A stretch of 64,000 bases of DNA from Rubellicoccus peritrichatus (GTDB lineage: Bacteria; Verrucomicrobiota; Verrucomicrobiia; Opitutales; Cerasicoccaceae). The stretch covers positions 2,971,001 through 3,035,000 of the forward strand of contig NZ_CP136920.1 in assembly GCF_033100135.1 (NCBI RefSeq), written 5' to 3'. This document shows positions 25,244 to 33,821 of this stretch, one piece after another. How positions within the stretch are numbered: the stretch's first letter is position 1; every line of letters begins with the position of its first letter. The notes beneath the pieces were generated by a model. The model was not told where the DNA came from. It saw only the letters and a program-made list of their open reading frames with translations, and did no database searches. A program made the translations under genes and the position numbers.

Positions 25244-27511
25244 TTACCTTGATACAGATTCATCGAGTGCTTTGATAACGCGATGCCCACTAAGTGCCGC
25301 ACTTTCCAAAGTTGCCGGCAGATCGGTTGCAACCCAGTCCCCACAAAGAAGGAAATTATCCCAGGGAGTCTCGTTAGTTGCGGGGCGATACTTTTCGGTT
25401 TCCGGGCTGGCGGCAAAAGTCGCATCGCGGCTTTTGTAAACCAGGCTTCGCTCGACTTTCATATCTTTGGATGCCGGAAAAAAGCGTTTCAATTCTTCAG
25501 TCAAACTCTCGATGATCTCATTGCTTTTCTTTTCCATCCAATCGCCAGCCGCGCTGACCACAACGGCATAGAGGTTGTGTCCGTCATTTTCCGGAGGCAA
25601 TGTGTCGGTGCGATCAAAGACCCAGTGGATTGGGGAATCCAACAGCCCGACAAAGCCGGCCTCGTTTTTATCAAAGAGCTCGGTATCACAAAGTAAATGG
25701 ATGCTGAGGATGGATGCAGAAGGGATGGAGGCAACTTTCTCACGCAAAGCTTCGCCTTCCGGAAGCAATTTTCGAAGGGCTGTCCAGGGGAGGGCGCTAA
25801 CATAATAGTCTGCACTTTGAGTTCCGGCTTTGGTTTCAAAGGAGACCAATTTCTTTTCGGTATGATTAAGCTGTTTGACTTGAGAAGAGCATTTCAAGCT
25901 GCCGCCAATGCTTCTAAGATAGATCTCGGCCTCGGGTAGAAACAGCTCTGTCAGACCGACCTTACTGAGCAGGATTTTGGCATCATCTGCATTGCCAAAG
26001 AGCGAACGCTTCAGCGTTTCATAAAGAAGGCGAGCACTGGCGGTGGAAATGGGTTCATTCAGGGCTGCGACACAAAAAGGCTCCCATAAGGCGCGGATGG
26101 CTCCGTCGGTTTGTCCGTGCTGACGCAGCCAGGTTTCGACTGTTAAGTCATCCGATGGTGCCTTCAACATCCTGAGAACGGCACCAAAGCGCATGATTCC
26201 CAGGCGGTCACCGGGAGAAATTTCTCCAAAGCGCATCAGACCACTGAGCAAATGAAAGGGTGCGGGCAGGTCAGCTGCTTTGAGGGTGGACCAACGTCCT
26301 CCGGGGCTGACGTAGGGGACGGTCATCTCGTCCTGCTCTTCAAGTTTGTGGCGAATGCCGAGTGTGTCAGTGAACTGAAGGAATTCCTTGTAGCAGCCCA
26401 TGACGATATGCTGGCCATTATCAATGGTTAGCCCGGTGGCTGCATCCTTCAGACTGTGTGCTCGTCCGCCGGGATAGCTACGCGCTTCATAGACGGTGGG
26501 TGTGAAACCTTCATAACCGAGTTTGATGGCTGCACTCAGCCCGGAAACCCCAGCTCCCCAGACCGCCACACTTCCCGGCAAATGACTCCGGCGAAGTGGC
26601 TTCTTCAACTCACGCATGGTTCGCCACAGGAGTCGGAACTTGCGTGACTTTGAGAGGCGGACGCGTTCTTTGGTTAATTGAAAGCCGCCAGCCGCGATCT
26701 TATCGAGGATATCTTCATAGAAAGCCGCCATGATCAGGGCAGCTTTGAGATTCTTGCGTTCGCTATCGGGAAGAAGTCGCCGGGCTTTGTTGAAAAAGTG
26801 TTTGCAGCGAAAATGTAGGAGACGAAAGAGACGCTCACAGTTTGGATTTTCAGCAGGGTAGGCGAGATCGTCTTCTTTGACTCCGAAAGCTTCCATTTCC
26901 TGGCGAGGAAGGTAAATTCGCTCTATCTCATGATAATCTTCGACTACATCACGCAGGATGTTGGTAAATTGAAGGGCATAACCGAGTGTTTCGGCATATT
27001 CATCGATTCGCTCGTGAGTGCATCCAAAAATTCGGACTGAAACCAGCCCGACAGCTGAAGCGACGCCGTAGCAGTACTTTTGTAGATCTTCGAAGGTTTC
27101 AAAGCGGCGAAAGCCCACATCCATTGATACGCCATCAATGATGGCCTGCAGATGCTCCTGAGGGATGCTGAAGCGCTTGATGACTGGCGCAAGGGCTTTG
27201 GCCCGACCTGGATTGCCACCTTCATAGCAGGCCGCAATGTCATTTTTCCAGCCAGCCAGTTCAGTTGCCTTGGCCTCATCGGGATTGTCCGGGTCATCCG
27301 CTATGTCGTCCGCAACCCGGCAGAAATCGTAAAAGATGCTCATGGCCTCCTTGCGCTCTGAATCAAGCGACAGAAAGGAATAAGCGAGATTGCTCTGCTT
27401 GCGGGCCTTGTCGGCGGCTTGCTGTTCGGCAAGGGTTGGTTCTGCTGTCTGGCTGGACACGAGATTTACGAAAAAGACTATGCATACCCTTTTTCGAGTC
27501 AGGTTAAACAA
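25244..27511 (-). CDS. Fused HpnD-HpnE: presqualene diphosphate synthase and squalene-forming FAD oxidoreductase
   Basis: Up to 755 residues. Residues about 35-290 are a squalene/phytoene-synthase domain with both Asp-rich motifs (DFCRVADDIADD at 62-73 and NILRDVVED at 184-192). Residues about 312-755 are an FAD-dependent HpnE-type oxidoreductase (VWGAGVSGLSAA at 317-328; CGDWVATDLPATLESA near the end). In hopanoid bacteria HpnD makes presqualene diphosphate, HpnC converts it to hydroxysqualene and HpnE reduces that to squalene. Here D and E are one polypeptide and HpnC is not in the window. A carotenoid-type role cannot be excluded. The start is uncertain: the longest frame begins with TTG at 27511, and GTG at 27460 is an alternative. 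It is followed closely by the C39 peptidase gene. Confidence 0.82.
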   Translation of the reverse strand: MFNLTRKRVCIVFFVNLVSSQTAEPTLAEQQAADKARKQSNLAYSFLSLDSERKEAMSIFYDFCRVADDIADDPDNPDEAKATELAGWKNDIAACYEGGNPGRAKALAPVIKRFSIPQEHLQAIIDGVSMDVGFRRFETFEDLQKYCYGVASAVGLVSVRIFGCTHERIDEYAETLGYALQFTNILRDVVEDYHEIERIYLPRQEMEAFGVKEDDLAYPAENPNCERLFRLLHFRCKHFFNKARRLLPDSERKNLKAALIMAAFYEDILDKIAAGGFQLTKERVRLSKSRKFRLLWRTMRELKKPLRRSHLPGSVAVWGAGVSGLSAAIKLGYEGFTPTVYEARSYPGGRAHSLKDAATGLTIDNGQHIVMGCYKEFLQFTDTLGIRHKLEEQDEMTVPYVSPGGRWSTLKAADLPAPFHLLSGLMRFGEISPGDRLGIMRFGAVLRMLKAPSDDLTVETWLRQHGQTDGAIRALWEPFCVAALNEPISTASARLLYETLKRSLFGNADDAKILLSKVGLTELFLPEAEIYLRSIGGSLKCSSQVKQLNHTEKKLVSFETKAGTQSADYYVSALPWTALRKLLPEGEALREKVASIPSASILSIHLLCDTELFDKNEAGFVGLLDSPIHWVFDRTDTLPPENDGHNLYAVVVSAAGDWMEKKSNEIIESLTEELKRFFPASKDMKVERSLVYKSRDATFAASPETEKYRPATNETPWDNFLLCGDWVATDLPATLESAALSGHRVIKALDESVSR

Positions 27512-27595
27512 GATTTTTCAGAAGGTGAGTCAGTTTTTTATACATATGGCAGAAAACCCTTGTTCCATTACGGAGAAACGATTCCATTAATCGCT

Positions 27596-28045
27596 ATGCC
27601 CAAAGTTGATATAGAACTGGTCAAGCTCGTGCTTCAACGCAACGAGGTCGATGTCCGCAAGGTTGCGCAGATTCTCGATGATATTCAGGTCGAGGTGAAT
27701 TCCCAAGTCGATGAGGACAAGCCGCCCCCTGTGAAAAAACAGTTCGTTATGATGGTGAGTGACCCGCAAGGCGTGCTTGAAGGAAAAGACCTGACTGGAT
27801 GGGTCCTGCAGATTCCGGAAGAGGACAGCCCCTATCAGGCGGAAGAGCGCCTGATCAAGTCAGCTTATGAGTACAATATGACGAAAAAGGGGCAACGCAT
27901 GCCAGTAAAATCCATTGGCGAGGCCTGTGAGTTTGCTCCTGCCCGCACTTTGAAAGAGCAGAATGTCTGGGTCAAAACCAAGGAGCCTATTTTGTTGGTT
28001 AAGACGAATAATAAGATCCCCGAAGACACAAGTAGCGGCTTGTGA
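27596..28045 (+). CDS. Conserved hypothetical protein, 149 residues
   Basis: From ATG at 27596, transcribed away from the HpnD-HpnE gene. The first ~40 residues are helical and charged (VDIELVKLVLQRNEVDVRKV), followed by a Pro/Lys linker and an alpha/beta part (KKQFVMMVSDPQG, GWVLQIPEEDSPYQAEERL) ending in Lys-rich segments. There is no signal peptide or membrane segment. I do not recognise a family. Its divergent position may simply reflect a shared promoter region with the squalene gene. Confidence 0.7.
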   Translation: MPKVDIELVKLVLQRNEVDVRKVAQILDDIQVEVNSQVDEDKPPPVKKQFVMMVSDPQGVLEGKDLTGWVLQIPEEDSPYQAEERLIKSAYEYNMTKKGQRMPVKSIGEACEFAPARTLKEQNVWVKTKEPILLVKTNNKIPEDTSSGL

Positions 28046-28192
28046 GCTGCATAAATCTCAAGAAAATCTTATCGTAAGACGTTAAGTTATCCCGGAGATT
28101 GGATAAAATTCACGCTCAGGGTGAAAAAAAGTGCATTAGGTAATAAATTTCAGTTGCACACAGAACCAGATTCTTCTCACATATATAAACAT

Positions 28193-28474
28193 ATGAATTC
28201 TATACGCTCGTTTGCCCTGATTGCTTCGATTGGCTTGGCTGCCGTTTTTACTGGCTGCAGCAGCTCACATGTTGAAAATGATACAACAGGCTTATATGCT
28301 AAAAATAACAGGGGAACGAATGTTCTCGGGATTGTTGATACATCCCCTGCTTCTTATAAGCATATTCCTGAAGCAACTGACGTTATTCACTCAGACGAGC
28401 TTTATAAGCGCAAGAACATCTCCGGTAACAATGTTTCATTGTTCTGGGGTGCGATTACATTCGCTGATTACTAA
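28193..28474 (+). CDS. Small secreted lipoprotein-like protein, 93 residues
   Basis: ATG at 28193 gives a clear signal sequence ending FTGC near residue 19, so it is probably a lipoprotein, although Phe at the -3 position is atypical. A GTG at 28121 would add 24 residues ahead of the signal and is less likely. The mature part is Ser/Asn rich with ASYKHIPEATDVIHSDELYKR and ends in NVSLFWGAITFADY. No family is recognised. It lies 60 bases upstream of the OleC gene on the same strand and could share its transcript. Confidence 0.65.
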   Translation: MNSIRSFALIASIGLAAVFTGCSSSHVENDTTGLYAKNNRGTNVLGIVDTSPASYKHIPEATDVIHSDELYKRKNISGNNVSLFWGAITFADY

Positions 28475-28533
28475 GCGAGTTTTATCTCAGGCAGTCGTAA
28501 ACTGCTCTATAAGGTCAGGTCTTGCTTTGGCGT

Positions 28534-30153
28534 ATGGCTGAATTCGCCAACGTCTCACGGTTTTTGGAAGATGCTGCAAGCTCGGCACCTCAGGCAATTG
28601 CGGTGCGTGCACCGACTGGTAAAGTCTCGTCAGGAGTCATTCCTTATCATGAGCTGAGTTTCGAAGCGCTCAATCTTTGGGCATCTTCGGCAACTCAGCT
28701 TTTTGCTGAACAAGGGATTCAGCGTGGTGACCGAGTCCTGCTCATGGTTCGGCCTGGTCTTGAGCTGATTGCCTGTGTCTTTGCGCTTTTTCGTCTAGGG
28801 GCGCCGCCTGTCGTGATCGACCCGGGAATGGGGTTGCGTGGCTTTTTGAGTTGTGTCCGCCAATCGAAGCCCGATGCGCTCGTTGGCATTCCTCTGGCTC
28901 ACGCAGTCAGTAAGGTCTTTCGACCTTCGTTTGCATCGGTCAAATCCCGTGTCGTTGTTGGCAAAAATTTTCAGAAACGGTTGAAGCTTTTTGATGGCAA
29001 GAGTGTTTCCACTGCACAAACCGCATCCGATGAATTGGCGGCAATTCTGTTTACCAGTGGATCCACTGGTCCGGCCAAGGGGGTTTGCTATGAGCATGGA
29101 ATGTTCGAAGCACAGGTTTCGATGATTCGAGAACAGTATGGTATCTGCTCTGGAGAGGTGGATCTGCCAATGTTGCCTATCTTTGCCTTGTTCAATCCTG
29201 CTTTGGGCATGACAACAATTGTGCCACAAATGAATCCTAGCCGTCCGGCGTCGGTTGATCCGGCAAGGATCGTTATGGCCATTGAACAAAATCAGGTGAC
29301 AAACAGTTTCGGTTCCCCGGTGCTTTGGTCCAAGGTGGTCGCCTACTGTGAGGAGGAGAAAAAGCTGCTCCCAAGCATCAGACGTGTCTTAATGGCAGGT
29401 GCGCCGGCCAGCCCCGAGCTCATTGATAGACTGAAAACGTTGATACCGAATGGCGAGGTGCATACACCTTATGGAGCTACCGAAGTGTTACCCGTTTCCA
29501 GTATATGTGGTTCGGAGATTTTGAAAGAGACGGCCGAGAAGACGCGGAACGGAAGTGGCACGTGCGTTGGCGGGTTGCTTCCCGGAGTTGAGGCAAAGAT
29601 TTTGCCGATCAGTGATGAGCCGATTCAAAAAATCGATGATTCACATGGATTACCGCAGGGAACCATTGGCGAAATTGTCGTCACCGGCCCTTCGGTGACC
29701 AAGACTTATGACAAACTTCCAGGGGCCACGATCAAAGCCAAGGTAGTAGACAAAAACGGTCGTATCTGGCATCGAATGGGCGATCTTGGCTACTTTGATG
29801 AATCGGAGCGTCTCTGGTTTTGTGGTCGTTCAGCCGAGAGGGTTGAAACGGAAGCAGGCCTGCTCTTTACAGATCGAGTCGAAGCGATTTTTAATCAACA
29901 CCCCACAGTTTTTCGAACGGCGTTGGTTGGACTCGGAGATCGCCCGAAGCAACGCCCTGTCCTGGCAGTTGAAGTCTACAGGCAGCATTGGCCTTTAAGT
30001 GATGAAACTCGCAAGCAACTAACCTATGATCTGCTCGAGCTGGGAAAAACACATGAGATCAGTGACTTTCGTTTCGTAAAGCGCTTCCCGGTAGATGTCC
30101 GGCACAATGCCAAAATTCACCGGCTTTCCTTGAAACGTGGCTTTGAGGGGTGA
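28534..30153 (+). CDS. oleC: OleC-like beta-lactone synthetase (AMP-forming)
   Basis: A 539-residue ANL-superfamily enzyme. ATP-binding FTSGSTGPAKGV lies near residue 173, the GATEV motif near 310 and the hinge region RMGDLGYFDESERLWFCGR near 414. The segment LPMLPIFALFNPALGMTTIV and the end FPVDVRHNAKIHRL are typical of OleC rather than general acyl-CoA synthetases. OleC turns the beta-hydroxy acid made by OleA and OleD into a beta-lactone, which OleB decarboxylates to a long-chain olefin. OleA and OleB are not in the window. OleD follows 50 bases downstream on the same strand, supporting the call. Confidence 0.85.
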   Translation: MAEFANVSRFLEDAASSAPQAIAVRAPTGKVSSGVIPYHELSFEALNLWASSATQLFAEQGIQRGDRVLLMVRPGLELIACVFALFRLGAPPVVIDPGMGLRGFLSCVRQSKPDALVGIPLAHAVSKVFRPSFASVKSRVVVGKNFQKRLKLFDGKSVSTAQTASDELAAILFTSGSTGPAKGVCYEHGMFEAQVSMIREQYGICSGEVDLPMLPIFALFNPALGMTTIVPQMNPSRPASVDPARIVMAIEQNQVTNSFGSPVLWSKVVAYCEEEKKLLPSIRRVLMAGAPASPELIDRLKTLIPNGEVHTPYGATEVLPVSSICGSEILKETAEKTRNGSGTCVGGLLPGVEAKILPISDEPIQKIDDSHGLPQGTIGEIVVTGPSVTKTYDKLPGATIKAKVVDKNGRIWHRMGDLGYFDESERLWFCGRSAERVETEAGLLFTDRVEAIFNQHPTVFRTALVGLGDRPKQRPVLAVEVYRQHWPLSDETRKQLTYDLLELGKTHEISDFRFVKRFPVDVRHNAKIHRLSLKRGFEG

Positions 30154-30203
30154 TTAATGAAATCGAGTTTGCCATGGGCTGAATCCTCGCAAGCCTGCTC
30201 GTT

Positions 30204-31202
30204 GTGAAAATTCTAGTCACTGGAGGAGGGGGATTTCTTGGGAGCCACATTGTGCGCCGGTTATTGGATCGTGGATATGCGGTCAAAAGCATCGGGCGTT
30301 CGGCGCAGCCTGCGAATGAAGCCCTTGGGGTGGAAGTGATTCGAGGAGACATTAGTGACTTGGAAACAATTTGTTCCGCTGTTGCCGGATGTGATGCCGT
30401 TTTTCATGTCGCCGCCAAAGCTGGGGTTTGGGGAGATAAGGAAGATTATTTCAAAGCCAATGTTATCGGAACGCGGAATGTCCTCTCTGCCTGCAAGCAG
30501 GAGGGCGTTCGCTCGTTGGTTTATACGAGCACGCCTAGTGTGGTTTTTTCCGGAGAATCTTTTCAGGGAGCTGATGAGTCCCTGCCTCGAACCAGAGGCG
30601 TCGAGCTTTCGCATTATGTGACGACGAAAGCTCAAGCTGAAGGAGAAGCCTTGGCTGCCCATGACAATGAAGGGCTTCGCGTCTGCGCGATTCGACCACA
30701 TTTGATCTGGGGAGTTGGTGACCCGCATATTGTTCCGCGTATTATTGATCGGGCCAGAAAGGGTCGGTTGCGCATTGTTGGTCAGGGTAACAACCGCGTT
30801 GATATAACGCATGTTCAGAATGCAGCCCACGCTCACGTCCTTGCTCTGGATGCATTGTTAGCGGGAAGTGCAGGCGGCAAACCTTACTTTTTGTCGGATG
30901 GAGCGTCTGTCATGCTGTGGGATTGGATTAATGATTTACTTGGTCGATTGGGAGAGCCCAAGGTGACAAAGCATATTTCGGCCAAAGCAGCTTACCGCGT
31001 TGGTTCCATTTTGGAATGGGCTTGGAAGACTTTTGGCATCAGTGGTGAGCCACCTATGACTCGCTTTGTCGCGATTGAGTTATCGAAAGACCATTGGTTT
31101 GACATCAGTGCCTCCAAACAAGATCTGGGCTATGAGCCAATTGTTACCAATGAGCAGGGATTGGTTGAATTAGTTCGGGACATGAAATCGGCAGCGCTTT
31201 AA
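30204..31202 (+). CDS. oleD: OleD-like NAD(P)-dependent 2-alkyl-3-ketoacid reductase
   Basis: A 332-residue short-chain dehydrogenase of the extended (3beta-HSD) type, starting with GTG at 30204. The Rossmann motif GGGGFLGS is at residues 7-14, and the catalytic Y138-x3-K142 pair is in SHYVTTKA. KAGVWGDKEDYFKANVIGT and YTSTPSVVFSGE are typical of OleD. In the olefin pathway it reduces the beta-keto acid from OleA to the beta-hydroxy acid used by OleC. A sterol dehydrogenase-like role is the main alternative. The 164 bases after it (31203-31366) hold no other gene. Confidence 0.83.
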   Translation: MKILVTGGGGFLGSHIVRRLLDRGYAVKSIGRSAQPANEALGVEVIRGDISDLETICSAVAGCDAVFHVAAKAGVWGDKEDYFKANVIGTRNVLSACKQEGVRSLVYTSTPSVVFSGESFQGADESLPRTRGVELSHYVTTKAQAEGEALAAHDNEGLRVCAIRPHLIWGVGDPHIVPRIIDRARKGRLRIVGQGNNRVDITHVQNAAHAHVLALDALLAGSAGGKPYFLSDGASVMLWDWINDLLGRLGEPKVTKHISAKAAYRVGSILEWAWKTFGISGEPPMTRFVAIELSKDHWFDISASKQDLGYEPIVTNEQGLVELVRDMKSAAL

Positions 31203-31366
31203 GTGGGGCGCTGAATTGTCGCACCCAACCTACGTTAACTAGAGTGAATATTCATTGCCGCATCTTTGTTTCAATTCTTCTTGGATTGGCTAAAGGGATT
31301 CTTTCATAGCAAACACATGCTTCCACGGTTTGACTTCGTGGAGTCTTCTGCGATTATCAAAGCCGA

Positions 31367-31789
31367 ATGCCAAAGTCTTATTTTCAATTTGATACCGAAG
31401 TCTACTTTGATGAGTTTGATGCCCTCTGGGTGCTTCATCATTCGCGTTACCTGCAACACCTGGAACGTGCGCAACAAGCGTTTTTCCAAAAACTGCTTGG
31501 AGTGGATGACTTCGATGAAAAGCGCGACGAAGATATCTACGTCGTGGTCAAAAGTCTGGATATAGATTTTCTGGTGCCGGTTCGTTGTCCCGGAAGAATC
31601 ATCATTCGTTACACAATAGAACGAGTTCGTGAAGCTGGAGTCGTCATGGGATTTGAAATTCTCTCAGCCGATGGGCAAACTGTTCACAGCAAAGGCCGTC
31701 GCACTGTTTGTAAACTTTCTGGCAAAACCCATCAGCCCACAGGATGGACAGCACCATTCCGTAAAGCAATGGAAGCTTGGTCCATGTGA
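31367..31789 (+). CDS. Hotdog-fold (4HBT) acyl-CoA thioesterase
   Basis: A 140-residue protein starting ATG 31367. YFDEFDALWVLHHSRYLQHLER is the signature region of YbgC/4HBT thioesterases, with the catalytic Asp in the FDALWV turn (shown as YFDEFDALWV and HHSRYLQHLER). The core helix and strand pattern fits a homo-oligomer hotdog. It should hydrolyse acyl-CoA or acyl-ACP esters. It follows OleD on the same strand after 164 bases, so it may supply or recycle fatty acyl groups for that pathway, or be independent. It is a different sequence from the hotdog protein at 19922. Confidence 0.82.
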   Translation: MPKSYFQFDTEVYFDEFDALWVLHHSRYLQHLERAQQAFFQKLLGVDDFDEKRDEDIYVVVKSLDIDFLVPVRCPGRIIIRYTIERVREAGVVMGFEILSADGQTVHSKGRRTVCKLSGKTHQPTGWTAPFRKAMEAWSM

Positions 31790-31817
31790 TGATTATTTCC
31801 AGTAGGTATACGATTAA

Positions 31818-33821
31818 CTAAAATGGTTTAAGAGTTTCCAAATCTACTTTTGGAAACCAATTTACTTTTGCAGCGGCCTGGCCCAGTTCGGTATCCGGAC
31901 ACCGAACTACGAGTTGCTTGTAGAATCGATCCGCAGCGTCAGGGTCTCGCAGCTTTAGCCAACTTCCTGCGATGCAGTAAATACGGGCTGCGTTTTCATC
32001 GTTGTTAGGTAAAAGCCCGGCAGCAAGTTCTGCAAGCTGCGCAGCTCGATATCTATAGTGAAAGCGTTTCTGCGGGCGAATACGTGTTGCCTTGGTACGT
32101 TTCAGTTCTGTCCAACCAGGTGAGTTCAGTTGATGTTCTGGAGCATACTGATTCGCTTTGCGCTCTACTACGATATCACGTAAATCCAGTTGACCATCCA
32201 TGAATACAAAATCTGGGGCGATTTCACTGCCAAACAACTCCAGCCCATATTTGCGTGTTATCTGTGCTGCTGTCCAATAGTGTTGCGCACGTTGTGCCGC
32301 TTCAAGTCTAGTGTTACTGGCCAGCTTCATCGACTCAATATATTGCTCTGCTTTGGATCTTAGAGCTTCGTTAAAGAATTGCAGTGCAACATCGAATTGA
32401 GCTTCCCGCATCAGACGTCGTGCGGTGAGCTGATATGTGTCATCGTTTAAGTTCTCATTCTTCTGCCGCTTGAGCTCTTTGTTGTTTTGTATCCAGCTGA
32501 TCAGCTCATCAGTTGTGAGGACACGTTCTAAGACATAGGCCAGATCTTCCCACTTGTTGGCGTTGGCAAAATAATCGGCAGCACTGGGGAAATTTTCCCT
32601 CTTCAACATCAACAGTGCCAGCTCAGCCCAGGCATGTTTTGTGTCCAGACGTTGCCAATCAGGATTCTCACTTTCCATCTTTTCCGTAAGCGCTAGAAGC
32701 AGAGTGCGTCCTTCGTCAATCTGACCATTCCGCAAAAGCAATTTACTCTGAACCCATAATGCCAGTGCATCATCAGGTGCTGCGTAGTTGATCCATTTTT
32801 GTGCGGATTCAAGCTCATTCAATTGATACTCCAACAGGGCAAAACGCCCGGCTTCCTGAATCGTCATAGCATCTGAAGCAGGTAGAGCGTTCAACCATCG
32901 CTGGCGAAATTGCTTGGTTCGCTTGGAGTCACTTTGAGTTAAAAGATAGGCAGTGAGTACGGCCCGTGAGTTTGGGTTTTGCGCAAGTGTTCGCAGCTTC
33001 TCATCGCTGATAACCCGATCAAAGACACGCCCTGCCACAGTCCTCAGACTCCTGTCTGCATTGGAGTAGCCTGAGCTCCATTGCATGAGATACAAATTAA
33101 TTGCATCAATGTATTTGGATTTATCCAGATAGTTACGCGCTTCAAGTCCGTAACTGGCAGCTGCCAACCCTATACTATCGATGAAACCTTCCGAAGCAAG
33201 TTCACGAACCTGTTGGAACTGCCTCGATACTGATTTGCCTTCACCGGTTTTCGCCAGCATGAACATTGCCCAGGTTGATCGATATTTACGCTCATCAGGC
33301 GGCAGTTCCAATAGACGCTGCCAATGTTTTCTCGCGTTTTCAATATCACCCAAATAATAATCACGAGCACCACGAAGATAGTGCTGGAACTCTGTAGGAA
33401 GAGAAGCGGGGATTGTCATTTCTTTCAAAGCGGACATGGCTTCGCTGCGCACAGTTAGTTGGCGGTAACTATCCTGATTCGCATCGAAAAAACGTTTGGC
33501 ATTGGTGAGTATGGCACGGCAGTTGCGATAACTTTCCAGCCCGACGTCGGCATTAAGACCTTGAGCTTTCAAGTCATCAATGAGGTCGGTTTCGGCGTTT
33601 CGGGCCTCCTCCTGCTTATTCAACACTGCCGGGTATGGCACAGATTGCGGAAGCACATGACGCAGTTCTGCTGCGAATCCGATTCTGGGCGGTGCATAAA
33701 AGACGTCATCGTTTCGCGTAACGAAGGATTCCGGGATCCACGGGCCACAGGCACTTGCGATTAACGGCAATGTGTTCAGTGCGATGGTTAGTAGCGCAGA
33801 GATAAGCTTTTTAATTGGCAT
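31818..33821 (-). CDS. Exported TPR-type repeat protein
   Basis: 667 residues from ATG at 33821, chosen because a signal peptide (ISALLTIALNTLPLIASA) follows directly; it may be a lipoprotein at ASAC. Most of the protein is helical repeats of about 34-40 residues (for example HYLRGARDYYLGDIENARKH and FALLEYQLNELESAQKW), consistent with TPR/Sel1-like solenoids. The start lies 11 bases inside the upstream DUF3142 gene, so the two are translationally coupled and probably work together at the envelope. No catalytic motif is seen. Confidence 0.75.
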   Translation of the reverse strand: MPIKKLISALLTIALNTLPLIASACGPWIPESFVTRNDDVFYAPPRIGFAAELRHVLPQSVPYPAVLNKQEEARNAETDLIDDLKAQGLNADVGLESYRNCRAILTNAKRFFDANQDSYRQLTVRSEAMSALKEMTIPASLPTEFQHYLRGARDYYLGDIENARKHWQRLLELPPDERKYRSTWAMFMLAKTGEGKSVSRQFQQVRELASEGFIDSIGLAAASYGLEARNYLDKSKYIDAINLYLMQWSSGYSNADRSLRTVAGRVFDRVISDEKLRTLAQNPNSRAVLTAYLLTQSDSKRTKQFRQRWLNALPASDAMTIQEAGRFALLEYQLNELESAQKWINYAAPDDALALWVQSKLLLRNGQIDEGRTLLLALTEKMESENPDWQRLDTKHAWAELALLMLKRENFPSAADYFANANKWEDLAYVLERVLTTDELISWIQNNKELKRQKNENLNDDTYQLTARRLMREAQFDVALQFFNEALRSKAEQYIESMKLASNTRLEAAQRAQHYWTAAQITRKYGLELFGSEIAPDFVFMDGQLDLRDIVVERKANQYAPEHQLNSPGWTELKRTKATRIRPQKRFHYRYRAAQLAELAAGLLPNNDENAARIYCIAGSWLKLRDPDAADRFYKQLVVRCPDTELGQAAAKVNWFPKVDLETLKPF

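Noticed and set aside
27419-27595. Longer start for the 149-residue protein
   Set aside because: The extra 59 residues are antisense to the squalene gene start and have no protein-like pattern.
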